DNA from: Paractinoplanes deccanensis
GTDB taxonomy: Bacteria > Actinomycetota > Actinomycetes > Mycobacteriales > Micromonosporaceae
DNA length: 34,824 bases
Direction of reading: 5' to 3'
Assembly (NCBI RefSeq): GCF_016862115.1
Contig: NZ_BOMI01000211.1
Coordinates: 1 to 34,824, forward strand
Shown here: piece after piece, positions 24,375-31,608 of the stretch
Layout: the number at the start of each line of letters is the position of its first letter
Position numbering within the stretch: the stretch's first letter is position 1
The notes under the pieces: model-generated
Databases searched by the model: none
The model's input: only the letters and a program-made list of their open reading frames with translations
What the model was told of the DNA's origin: nothing
Program-made: the position numbers and the translations under genes

Positions 24375-26207
24375 ATGGAGACGTTGGAGTTTCAAGCCGA
24401 AGCTCGGCAGTTGTTGCAGCTGATGGTCCACTCGATCTATTCGAACAAGGACATCTTCCTGCGTGAGCTGATCTCGAACGCCTCGGACGCGCTGGACAAG
24501 CTGCGCCTGGCCACCCTGCAGGACGGTCTCGAGGCGGACGCCTCCGACCTGCACATCGAGATCGAGGCCGACAAGGAGGCGCGCACGCTGACCGTGCGCG
24601 ACAACGGCATCGGCATGACCCGCGACGAGGTCGTCGAGCTGATCGGCACCATCGCCAAGTCGGGCACCGCGGAGCTGCTGCGCAAGCTCAAGGAGGCCAA
24701 GGAGAGCCCCGAACTGATCGGCCAGTTCGGCGTCGGCTTCTATTCGACCTTCATGGTCGCCGACCGGGTCACGCTGGTGACGCGCAAGGCCGGCACCGAG
24801 GGGCACGGCACCCGCTGGGAGTCTGCGGGGGAGGGCACCTACACGATCGACGAGGCGCCGGACGCCCCGGTCGGCACGAGCGTCACCGTCCACCTGCGCC
24901 CCAAGGACGAGGAGGACGCGCTCTACGACTACACCGACGAGTGGAAGATCCGGGAGATCGTCAAGAAGTACTCGGACTTCATCTCGTTCCCGATCAAGAT
25001 GGGCGACGAGACGCTCAACTCCATGAAGGCTCTCTGGGCGCGGCCGCGCTCCGAGGTGTCCGACGAGGAGTACCACGAGTTCTACAAGCACATCAGCCAC
25101 GACTGGACCGAGCCGCTCGAGATCATCAACATGCGGGCGGAGGGCACCTTCGAGTACGAGGCGCTGCTGTTCATCCCGTCGCGCGCCCCGTTCGACCTGT
25201 TCCAGCGCGACTCCAGCCGGGGCCTGCAGCTGTACGTCAAGCGCGTCTTCATCATGGACGACAGCCGTGAGCTGATCCCCGACTACCTGCGCTTCGTCAA
25301 GGGCGTGGTGGACGCGGCCGACCTGTCGCTGAACATCTCCCGCGAGATCCTCCAGCAGGACCGGCACATCCAGATGATCCGCCGCCGGCTGGTCAAGAAG
25401 GTGCTGTCCACCATCAAGGACCTCCTCAACAACAACCCCGAGAAGTACGCGACGTTCTGGCGCGAGTTCGGCCGGGCGGTCAAGGAGGGCCTGCTCAACG
25501 ACCAGGACAACCAGAAGGCGATCCTGGACGTGGCGACGTTCGCGTCGACCGCCTCGCAGGAGCCGACGACCCTCGCCGCCTACATCGAGCGGATGAAGGA
25601 GGGCCAGGAGGAGATCTACTTCCTGACCGGCGAGTCGCGCTCGCAGGTGGAGAACTCCCCGCACATGGAGGCGTTCCGCGAGCAGGGCTACGAGGTGCTG
25701 ATCCTCACCGACCCGGTCGACGAGATCTGGGTCGAGGCGGTCCCCGACTACGACGGCAAGAAGCTCCAGTCGATCGCGCGCGGCTCGGTCGACCTGCCCT
25801 CCACCACCTCCGCCGAGGACGAGAGCACGGGCGACTTCGACCCGCTGCTCGGCTACCTCAAGGAGCGCCTGGCGGAGCAGGTCAAGGACGTCCGCCTGTC
25901 GCACCGCCTCACGACGTCGGCGGCGTGCCTGGTCAGCGACGCCGACGACATCACGCCCACGCTCGAGAAGATGTACCGGGCGATGGGGCAGGAGGGCCCG
26001 CGGGTCAAGCGGATCCTCGAACTGAACCCGAACCACCCGCTGGTCAGCGGCCTGCGCGCGGCCCACGAGCGCGACGCCGCCGACGAGGCCCTGCCCGAGA
26101 CCGCCGAGCTGCTGTACGGCACCGCCCTGCTGGCCGAGGGCGGCGACCTGGACGACCCGGCCCGCTTCGCGAAGCTCCTCGCGGACCGGCTCGCCCGCAC
26201 GGTCTAG
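24375..26207 (+). CDS. htpG: Hsp90-type chaperone HtpG
   Basis: 610 aa, slightly shorter than E. coli HtpG (624). The N-terminal GHKL ATPase blocks are ELISNASDALDKLR, DNGIGMTRDEV, GTIAKSGT and GQFGVGFYSTFMVAD. Middle-domain RGLQLYVKRVFI and SLNISREILQ, and the C-terminal dimerisation domain, follow. It is an ATP-driven cytosolic chaperone active under heat and oxidative stress. ATG 24375 agrees with the conserved METLEFQAE start; the ribosome binding site is weak (CGGGG) and it lies 64 nt after gltA, behind the terminator. Its TAG shares the palindrome CTAG with the stop codon of the convergent EVE gene. Confidence 0.96.
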   Translation: METLEFQAEARQLLQLMVHSIYSNKDIFLRELISNASDALDKLRLATLQDGLEADASDLHIEIEADKEARTLTVRDNGIGMTRDEVVELIGTIAKSGTAELLRKLKEAKESPELIGQFGVGFYSTFMVADRVTLVTRKAGTEGHGTRWESAGEGTYTIDEAPDAPVGTSVTVHLRPKDEEDALYDYTDEWKIREIVKKYSDFISFPIKMGDETLNSMKALWARPRSEVSDEEYHEFYKHISHDWTEPLEIINMRAEGTFEYEALLFIPSRAPFDLFQRDSSRGLQLYVKRVFIMDDSRELIPDYLRFVKGVVDAADLSLNISREILQQDRHIQMIRRRLVKKVLSTIKDLLNNNPEKYATFWREFGRAVKEGLLNDQDNQKAILDVATFASTASQEPTTLAAYIERMKEGQEEIYFLTGESRSQVENSPHMEAFREQGYEVLILTDPVDEIWVEAVPDYDGKKLQSIARGSVDLPSTTSAEDESTGDFDPLLGYLKERLAEQVKDVRLSHRLTTSAACLVSDADDITPTLEKMYRAMGQEGPRVKRILELNPNHPLVSGLRAAHERDAADEALPETAELLYGTALLAEGGDLDDPARFAKLLADRLARTV

Positions 26208-26578
26208 GTGCCCGAGTCGCCGGGGTGCGCGTCGCGTGCCCCGGCGATCGCCTTCCACTCGCCCGGCCGCAGCGGGAACGGGTTGCCGCCCGCCGGCATC
26301 CGCATGATCAGCGCGTCGCGGAAGCGCTCGTCGGCCCTGAGCTCGGCCCGCGGGATCGCCCGCCATCGGTCGAACCGGACGCCCACCGCCGTCCCGCCGG
26401 GGCTCTCGTGCGGCCCCTCGACGATCGTCCCGAGCGCGGCCACGCCGCCGGACCGCCCACTGTGCCACAGCGCGACGTCGTCACCGGCGCGGACCCGATC
26501 GCGGTAGCGCCGGATCAGCCAGTCACCGTCACCGCAGTGACCGCGCGCCGGATCGTGCTGGAGGAGCCAGTGCGCCAT
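26204..26578 (-). CDS. EVE-domain protein
   Basis: 124 aa, a single EVE (PUA-like) domain: AHWLLQHDP at the start, GDDVALWHSGRSGGVAALGTIVEGP in the middle and a C-terminal NPFPLRPGEWKAI. EVE domains are readers of modified bases and often occur in restriction or RNA-related contexts; no such neighbours are present here. ATG 26578 touches the TGA of the upstream 51-aa gene (TGATG, one base shared), so translation is probably coupled. The 3' end overlaps the htpG stop by 4 nt. Confidence 0.82.
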   Translation of the reverse strand: MAHWLLQHDPARGHCGDGDWLIRRYRDRVRAGDDVALWHSGRSGGVAALGTIVEGPHESPGGTAVGVRFDRWRAIPRAELRADERFRDALIMRMPAGGNPFPLRPGEWKAIAGARDAHPGDSGT

Positions 26579-26733
26579 CAGGTGGCCAGTTCCCGGACGA
26601 ACACGCCGACGTTGCGGAACACCTCCGCGATCCCGTCGCCGATCCCCTGAGCGATGTCCGACGCGGGGCCCGGATTCGTGCCGATGTAAAAGATCACCAG
26701 GATGAGCACGATCCAGCCGAGGGCCTTCTTCAT
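26578..26733 (-). CDS. 51-aa single-pass membrane protein
   Basis: The frame begins MKKALGWIVLILVIFYIG, one membrane helix, followed by a polar segment TNPGPASDIAQGIGDGIAEV and a short amphipathic C-terminus. Small proteins with this MKK-LGW-TM-TNP pattern are common in actinobacteria, but their role is not known to me. GGGAG lies 9 nt before ATG 26733. It heads a two-gene leftward unit with the EVE gene (TGATG junction). Confidence 0.7.
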   Translation of the reverse strand: MKKALGWIVLILVIFYIGTNPGPASDIAQGIGDGIAEVFRNVGVFVRELAT

Positions 26734-26830
26734 CAGCTCGGCTCCCTTCCCGCGGCCTCAATACATGATCGTGGCACGTCACCGCACGTATTTCCCGCAC
26801 CTCCACCCGGGCGCGTCCCGATCACCATAC

Positions 26831-26864
26831 TTGACAGTCGCTATGAAGTGAGAGCTACTGTCAA
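26831..26864 (+). promoter_or_regulatory. Promoter/operator of the DHA2 exporter
   Basis: TTGACAGTCGCT (26831-26842) and AGCTACTGTCAA (26853-26864) are inverted arms matching at 11 of 12 positions, around a 10-nt spacer. The left arm begins with a consensus -35 TTGACA. TACTGT at 26856-26861 could be the -10, which would start the mRNA at or near the ATG (26868). A dimeric repressor bound here would block the promoter; the TetR encoded downstream is the natural candidate. Confidence 0.75.
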
Positions 26865-26867
26865 AAC

Positions 26868-28376
26868 ATGGTTACTTCCACTTCTCGTTGGTATGCGCTC
26901 GCCGCGCTGGCGTTGTGCACCCTGGCGGTCGGGCTGGACACCACCGTGCTCAGCGTCGCGCTGCCCACGCTCGCCCGTGATCTGTCCGCCTCGACCGGTG
27001 ATCTCCAGTGGTTCACGACCGCGTACCTGCTGGTCCTCGCCGCGGCGCTGCTGCCGGCCGGCATGCTCGGTGACCGGCTCGGCCGCAAGCGGATGCTGAT
27101 CGGGGCGCTCCTGCTCTTCGGCGCGGCCTCGGTGGCCTGCGCGTACGCCCAGAGCTCCGCACAGCTCATCGCCGCGCGCGCCGTGCTGGGCCTCGGCGCC
27201 GCGGTGATCATGCCGCTCGCCGGGGCGGTGCTCACCGTGCTCTTCGACGCGTCGTCCCGGTCGCGCGCCATGTCGATCTGGGTGACGGCGAGCGCGCTCG
27301 GCATCCCGCTCGGCCCGCTGCTCGGCGGCTGGCTGCTGGACAACTTCTGGTGGGGCTCGGTCTTCCTGATCAACGTGCCCGTGGTGCTCCTCGGCGTGAT
27401 CGCGCTGGCCCTGTGGATGCCGGAGTCGCGCGGCGCCGCCGGGCGGGTGGACGCGCTCGGCATCGTCGCGTCCACCGCCGGGCTCGTCGGCATGACGTAC
27501 GGGATCATCTCGGTCGGCTCACGCGGCTGGTCCGACGGCCGCTCCCTGTCCACGATCGCGGCCGGCCTGGTGCTGCTGGCCGGTTTCGTGCTGTGGCAGC
27601 GCCGGACGTCGTCCCCGCTGGTCGATCTGCGCCTGTTCTCCTCGCGGGCGTTCACCGGAGGCGCCGTGCTGGCGACGATCGGCAGCTTCGCGATGCTCGG
27701 TCTCCTGTTCACGTTGCCGCAGTTCTTCTCGGCGGTGGGCGGCCACGACGCGTTCGGCTCCGGCCTGAGGCTGTTGCCCGTGATCGGCGGCCTGGTCATC
27801 GGCGCCCGCGCCGCCGACAAGCTCCGCTCCCGCTTCGCCACGCGCACGGTGATCGCGGCCGGCCTGCTGCTGATCGCGGCCGGCTCCTTCCTCGGCATGC
27901 GCACCGAGGTGCACACCCCGTACGGCTATCTCGCCCTGTGGATCACGCTCGCCGGCCTCGGCCTGGGCCTGACGATGCCGCCCTCCCTGGACGCCGCCCT
28001 CGGCGCCCTCCCCACCGACCGCAGCGGCGTGGGCAACGCCGTCCTCCAGGCCACCCGCCAGGTCGGCGGCGCGATCGGCGTGGCCGTGCTCGGCACCGTG
28101 GTCAACTCCGGCTACCGTTCCGGCCTCCCACTCGAGGCCCCTTCGGTGGTACGCGAGAGCGTCTCCTCCGGCGCCGAGGTCGCCACCCGCCTGGGCGACG
28201 GCCGGTTGCTCGCGTCCGTCCAGCAGGCCTTCACCCACGGCATGTCCCTGTCCCTGCTGGTGGCCGGCGTGATCGCCGCCCTGGGTGCGGCCCTCGCCGT
28301 GGCCGTCATGCCGCGCCGGACCCCCGCGCCGCCCGCCGAGGCGCTCGAGCCCGCTTTGGCAGAATCGGGTCTATGA
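26868..28376 (+). CDS. DHA2-family (14-helix) MFS drug exporter
   Basis: 502 aa, 14 predicted helices. DHA2 signatures: motif D1 LDTTVLSVALPTLARDL in helix 1, motif A GMLGDRLGRKRML after helix 2, and the antiporter motif C region ALGIPLGPLLGGWLLDNFWW. It belongs to the EmrB/QacA proton antiporters that export lipophilic drugs or pigments. There is no Shine-Dalgarno sequence before ATG 26868; promoter position suggests a leaderless transcript. The stop overlaps the start of the TetR gene (ATGA), so exporter and regulator form one operon with autoregulation. Confidence 0.92.
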   Translation: MVTSTSRWYALAALALCTLAVGLDTTVLSVALPTLARDLSASTGDLQWFTTAYLLVLAAALLPAGMLGDRLGRKRMLIGALLLFGAASVACAYAQSSAQLIAARAVLGLGAAVIMPLAGAVLTVLFDASSRSRAMSIWVTASALGIPLGPLLGGWLLDNFWWGSVFLINVPVVLLGVIALALWMPESRGAAGRVDALGIVASTAGLVGMTYGIISVGSRGWSDGRSLSTIAAGLVLLAGFVLWQRRTSSPLVDLRLFSSRAFTGGAVLATIGSFAMLGLLFTLPQFFSAVGGHDAFGSGLRLLPVIGGLVIGARAADKLRSRFATRTVIAAGLLLIAAGSFLGMRTEVHTPYGYLALWITLAGLGLGLTMPPSLDAALGALPTDRSGVGNAVLQATRQVGGAIGVAVLGTVVNSGYRSGLPLEAPSVVRESVSSGAEVATRLGDGRLLASVQQAFTHGMSLSLLVAGVIAALGAALAVAVMPRRTPAPPAEALEPALAESGL

Positions 28377-29059
28377 CGCCGCCTTCCCCCGCCACCTCGT
28401 CCCCGGCCGCCGGTGCCGGCAGCGCTACCGCTGCCGGTGCGGGCCCGGTGGCCGGCGACCGGAGCTCTCGCCCCGCGCTCGGGCTGCGCGAGCGCAAGAA
28501 GCTGCGGACCCGGGCGGCGATCCGGGAGGCCGCGATGCGCCTGTTCGAGGAGCAGGGCTACGCGGCCACCACGGTCGAGCAGATCGCGGAGGCCGCCGAG
28601 GTCTCGCCGAGCACGTTCTTCCGCTACTTCCCGACCAAGGAGGACGTGGTCCTCACCGACGACTACGACCCCCTGGTCGTCGACGCCATCCGTGCCCAGC
28701 CCGCCGGGATGCCCGCCGTCGAGGCCGTGCTCCAGGGCATGCGCGCGGTCTTCGCCAACCTCTCCGACGGCGAGTGGGCCGCCGAGCGCCGCCGGCAGAG
28801 CCTGATCCGCGCCGTCCCCGAGCTCCAGGTCCGCCAGCAGCAGGAGATGATCGCCGCCGTCGACATGCTCGCCGCCGTGATCGCCGAGCGCGAGGGGCGG
28901 CCCCCCGCCGACGAGGACGCCCGGGTCCTCGCCGGCGCCCTGGTCGGCATCATCCTGGCCATCCTCGCTCCCGGGTTGACGAGCAGCTTCGACCCCGCCA
29001 CCTTCGACCGGCTCGAACGCGCCCTGGGCACCCTGAAGGCCCAGCTCGGCTCTTACTGA
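28373..29059 (+). CDS. TetR/AcrR-family repressor of the exporter operon
   Basis: 228 aa. Residues 1-35 are a disordered Pro/Ala/Gly/Ser tail. The helix-turn-helix lies at about 37-90 (LRERKKLRTRAAIREAAMRLF, GYAATTVEQIAEAAEVSPSTFFRYFPTKEDVV), in the subgroup with the MftR-like STFFRYF recognition helix. The C-terminal helical ligand domain ends at AQLGSY. ATG 28373 overlaps the exporter stop by 4 nt. It probably binds the 12-bp palindrome before the exporter. Its stop is separated by one base from the stop of the convergent oxidase gene, with no terminator between. Confidence 0.9.
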   Translation: MTPPSPATSSPAAGAGSATAAGAGPVAGDRSSRPALGLRERKKLRTRAAIREAAMRLFEEQGYAATTVEQIAEAAEVSPSTFFRYFPTKEDVVLTDDYDPLVVDAIRAQPAGMPAVEAVLQGMRAVFANLSDGEWAAERRRQSLIRAVPELQVRQQQEMIAAVDMLAAVIAEREGRPPADEDARVLAGALVGIILAILAPGLTSSFDPATFDRLERALGTLKAQLGSY

Positions 29060-29060
29060 G

Positions 29061-29696
29061 TCAGGGCCAGAGCAGGGTGCGGGTCCAGCCGCCGGGGCCG
29101 CGGGTGTAGCGGAGGCGGGTGTGTTTGCGCTGCTTGTCGGCCTGCCAGAACTCGACCTCCTCGGCGGCCACGGTGTAGAGGGTCCACTCCGGGACGACGA
29201 AGGCGGGGTCGGCGGCTATGCGGCGGCCTGCCTCGGTGACGGCGCGGTCCAGGGTGGCGCGGTCGGTGAGAGGCCGGCTCTGGCACCCCAGGGAGGCCTC
29301 GGCGCGGGAGCCTTCGGGGCGTGCCAGGAAGTCGGCGGCGCTGGTGGCCGCGGGCTCGGGGTGGGCGTGACCGCGCACCCGGATCTGGCGTCCCTGGAGT
29401 GACCAGTAGAAGGTGAGAGCCACGGCCGAGTCGCGGGCGAGCTCCTGGCCCTTGGGGCTCGCGGCGTGGGCGGCGAACTGCCAGCCGGACTCGCCGACGT
29501 TCTTGAGGATGAGGACCCGGGCGTGGGGGCCGGCGGTCGACAGAGTCATGGCATGCGGCTCGCGGACTCCGGCGTCGACGGCGGCCATCAGCCACTCCAC
29601 GAAAAGGGTGTGCGGCTGGGGAGGGGCGGCCGCGGGGTCGAAGGACGGCAGGTCGCCGGCGAAGACGGGGAGCCGGCGCAGGTAGTCGCGCATCAT
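29061..29696 (-). CDS. PdxH-like pyridoxamine 5'-phosphate oxidase family flavoprotein
   Basis: 211 aa, split-barrel FMN protein. PdxH-type blocks are in order: ARVLILKNV, AHAASPKGQELA, FYWSLQGRQIRVRG, a FLARPEGSRAEASLGCQS block and the C-terminal VEFWQADKQRKHTRLRY ending in WTRTLLWP. The substrate-binding RLHDR of true PdxH is not present as such (QRKHTRLR instead), so oxidation of pyridoxamine phosphate is likely but not certain; another FMN-dependent oxidase role is possible. Its ATG (29696) overlaps the methyltransferase stop in an ATGA junction, so the two are co-expressed under the MerR-type promoter. Confidence 0.82.
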   Translation of the reverse strand: MMRDYLRRLPVFAGDLPSFDPAAAPPQPHTLFVEWLMAAVDAGVREPHAMTLSTAGPHARVLILKNVGESGWQFAAHAASPKGQELARDSAVALTFYWSLQGRQIRVRGHAHPEPAATSAADFLARPEGSRAEASLGCQSRPLTDRATLDRAVTEAGRRIAADPAFVVPEWTLYTVAAEEVEFWQADKQRKHTRLRYTRGPGGWTRTLLWP

Positions 29697-30466
29697 GGAC
29701 GGCCCACGATCAGGCGGAGCGAGCCGGTGAAGTGGGGCTGGGTGCGCAGGTGGCCGTAGCGCTCGTCCCAGCGGCCGGAAGCCAGGTCGGCGCGCAGGGC
29801 CTCGACCGCTCGGGTGGTAGCGGCGGGTGCGACGAAACCCCACGCGGACTGGGCGGCGCGGACGCGCGGGTCGAGGAAGCGCTCGGGGCGGGCGTAGAAC
29901 GCCTCGGTGAAACCGTCGGTGCAGTCGATCGGGACGGGGACCTCGACGACCTCGGCCGGGGAGGTGGGAGAGCTCACCACGCGGGCGATCGTGGCGATGG
30001 CGGGGAAGCGGCGGCGCTCGGCGGCGATCAGCTCGGGGACGTAGTCGGCCAGCCAGAAGCGGTCCAGGGCGTCGCCGTCGAAGGTCAGGACGACCACCGG
30101 GCCGCGGGCCACCCGGCGGAGCGAGGCCAGGCCGCGCACGGGGTCGGGCCACTGGTGGACGGTGACCGTGGCCATGACGGCGTCGAAGGAGTCGTCGTCG
30201 AACGGCAGGCTCTCGGCCACGGCGTCGACGGCGGGGGCCGCGGTGGGCGGGCGCTGGGCGCGCATCCGGGCGGAGGGCTCGACCGCGAGGACGTACCGGT
30301 CGGTGGGCTCGTAGGAACCGGCTCCGGCGCCGACGTTCAGCACGGTGCGGGCGTCGCCCAGGGACTCGTGGATGAGGGCGGCGATGCGGGGGTCAGGGCG
30401 GCGCTGTGCCGCGTACCCCTCGCCTGTGGTCTCGTAGTCGACGTCGCCGGGACGTGTTCGGATCAT
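29693..30466 (-). CDS. Class I SAM-dependent methyltransferase
   Basis: 257 aa. Motif I is TVLNVGAGAGSYEP (about 40-53), the acidic motif II is AVEPSARM, and SLPFDDDSFDAVMATVTVHQW is the post-II block typical of UbiE/Methyltransf_11 proteins. The C-terminal half carries substrate-specific helices, including EAFYARPERFLDP. The substrate is unknown. ATG 30466 has no ribosome binding site; the -10 box of the MerR-type promoter ends 8 nt before it, so the mRNA is probably leaderless. First gene of the operon with the PdxH-like oxidase; the regulator gene ends directly upstream. Confidence 0.85.
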   Translation of the reverse strand: MIRTRPGDVDYETTGEGYAAQRRPDPRIAALIHESLGDARTVLNVGAGAGSYEPTDRYVLAVEPSARMRAQRPPTAAPAVDAVAESLPFDDDSFDAVMATVTVHQWPDPVRGLASLRRVARGPVVVLTFDGDALDRFWLADYVPELIAAERRRFPAIATIARVVSSPTSPAEVVEVPVPIDCTDGFTEAFYARPERFLDPRVRAAQSAWGFVAPAATTRAVEALRADLASGRWDERYGHLRTQPHFTGSLRLIVGRP

Positions 30467-30474
30467 GAGGGGGA

Positions 30475-30505
30475 CGCTAAACCCGCACCCCGGGGTCCGG
30501 GTCAA
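30475..30505 (-). promoter_or_regulatory. MerR-type promoter of the methyltransferase-oxidase operon
   Basis: On the minus strand TTGACC (plus 30500-30505) and TTAGCG (30475-30480) are separated by 19 nt, the stretched spacer typical of MerR-controlled promoters. The spacer region 30481-30502 is an inverted repeat ACCCGCACCCC/GGGGTCCGGGT (10 of 11 matches). The -35 box overlaps the stop codon of the MerR gene. Near-identical in layout to 31397-31427. Confidence 0.82.
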
Positions 30506-31389
30506 GTCGCGCGGCGCCGCTGAGTGAGCCAGCGCATGACGTCGAGCGCGTGCGAGGCCGGGTCGGGAATCGGGTGGAAGACGTGCTCGACACGGTCCTC
30601 GTCGACCACGAGGGTCAGGCGTTGGTACAGGGTCAGGTCGCCGGCCGTGAGGGTGGGCAGGCCCGCGGCGGCGAGGCTGAGCCGGGGGTCGGGGATGAGC
30701 GGGTACGGCAGGCGCAGCCGGTGCACGAGCTCGCGCTGATAGCCGGTCGACTGGGCGGAAAGGCCGTACACCCGGGCGGCGCCGGCGGCGAGCAGCTCCG
30801 CGTGGTGGTCGCGCAGCCAGATGGCCTGGTCGGTGCTGCCGCGGGCGCCGTGGATCTCGAGCAGGCCGCGGGGCAGGTCGACGCCGGGGCGGCCGGTGAG
30901 CGGATAGACGAAGACGACGGTGCGGCCGGGACCGAGCGCGCGCAGGTCGACGAGGCTGCCGTCGCTGGCGAAGAAGGTGAGCTCGGGCAGCGGCCGGCCG
31001 ACCAGGGCGAGCGGGCTGCCGCCCTCGGCGGGGCCGCCGGTGACCACCTGGCGCGCCGCGGCGTCGATGCGGGCGTCGAGGGCCTCGCGCTGGGCGGTCA
31101 GCTCGCCGATGCGCCGCTGGAGGCTGGTGACGGTGCTGCGGAAGGTGGCGATCGCGGCGGCGCACACGTCGTCGCCGTTCGCGATCGACTCGACGAACGG
31201 GCGGGTCTCCTCGACGGAGAGGCCCAGCGCCATGAGCTCGCGGATCTGGGCGACCTGGCGCACCGCGACCGGCTCGTACTCCCGGTAGCCGTTGCTCAGC
31301 CGCCGCGGCACGACCAGGCCCGCCGCCTCGTAGTAGCGCAGGGCCCGCACGGTCGTGCCCGTGCGGCGCGCAAGCTCACCGACCCTCAC
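30502..31389 (-). CDS. MerR regulator fused to a peroxiredoxin-like domain lacking the active-site Cys
   Basis: 295 aa. Residues 1-70 are a MerR winged helix (RVGELARRTGTTVRALRYYEAAGL, NGYREYEP). Residues 75-118 are the dimerisation coiled coil, with the protein's only cysteine (Cys76, DDVCAA). Residues 125-290 form a complete AhpC/redoxin-type fold: LPELTFFASDG, TVVFVYPLTGRPGVDLP, GARGSTDQ, VYGLSAQSTGYQRE, LPYPLIPDPRLSLA, LTLYQRLTLVVD and VFHPIPDP. Related peroxiredoxins read GARGCTPQxC; here these cysteines are Ser185 and Ile190, so peroxidase activity is not expected and a sensing role is likely. GTG 31389 is 7 nt after a -10 box (leaderless). It probably controls both flanking promoters. 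Confidence 0.87.
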   Translation of the reverse strand: MRVGELARRTGTTVRALRYYEAAGLVVPRRLSNGYREYEPVAVRQVAQIRELMALGLSVEETRPFVESIANGDDVCAAAIATFRSTVTSLQRRIGELTAQREALDARIDAAARQVVTGGPAEGGSPLALVGRPLPELTFFASDGSLVDLRALGPGRTVVFVYPLTGRPGVDLPRGLLEIHGARGSTDQAIWLRDHHAELLAAGAARVYGLSAQSTGYQRELVHRLRLPYPLIPDPRLSLAAAGLPTLTAGDLTLYQRLTLVVDEDRVEHVFHPIPDPASHALDVMRWLTQRRRAT

Positions 31390-31396
31390 GCGCAGA

Positions 31397-31427
31397 CCCT
31401 AAACCCACACCCTTGGGTACGGGTCAA
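31397..31427 (-). promoter_or_regulatory. MerR-type promoter of the MerR-peroxiredoxin gene
   Basis: On the minus strand TTGACC (plus 31422-31427) and TTAGGG (31397-31402) flank a 19-nt spacer. Within 31403-31424, ACCCACACCCT and TGGGTACGGGT form an inverted repeat (8 of 11). ACCC-x-CACCC and GGGT-x-CGGGTCAAG are shared with 30475-30505, so one protein probably binds both. The GTG start follows 7 nt after the -10 box. Confidence 0.82.
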
Positions 31428-31480
31428 GCGGCGCGATGAGGTCGGGGGAGCGCCGCGGGCGCGGGTCGAAGCGCCGGCGG

Positions 31481-31596
31481 GTGCGGCGCGGGCGTGGTCA
31501 GGGTGGCGGGTGCGGCGCGGGCGTGGTCAGGGTGGCGGGTGCGGCGCGGGCGCGGTTCGGGTGGCGGGTGCGGCGCGGGCGCGGTCAGGGTGGCGG
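31481..31596 (+). repeat. 29-bp minisatellite, four units
   Basis: Four 29-bp units start with GTGCGGCGCGGGCG at 31481, 31510, 31539 and 31568; the first two are identical and the others differ by one to three bases. A degenerate part-unit runs to about 31613. The array starts 13 nt after the stop of the leftward FUSC gene and ends about 55 nt before the MerR promoter region. On the FUSC mRNA strand it holds 18 C and 6 G per unit, a Rho-site-like bias. No hairpin terminator is visible here. Confidence 0.9.
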
Positions 31597-31608
31597 CCGC
31601 GGCGCGGG

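Noticed and set aside
31481..31596. CRISPR-like reading of the 29-bp repeat
   Set aside because: The repeat is tandem without unique spacers.
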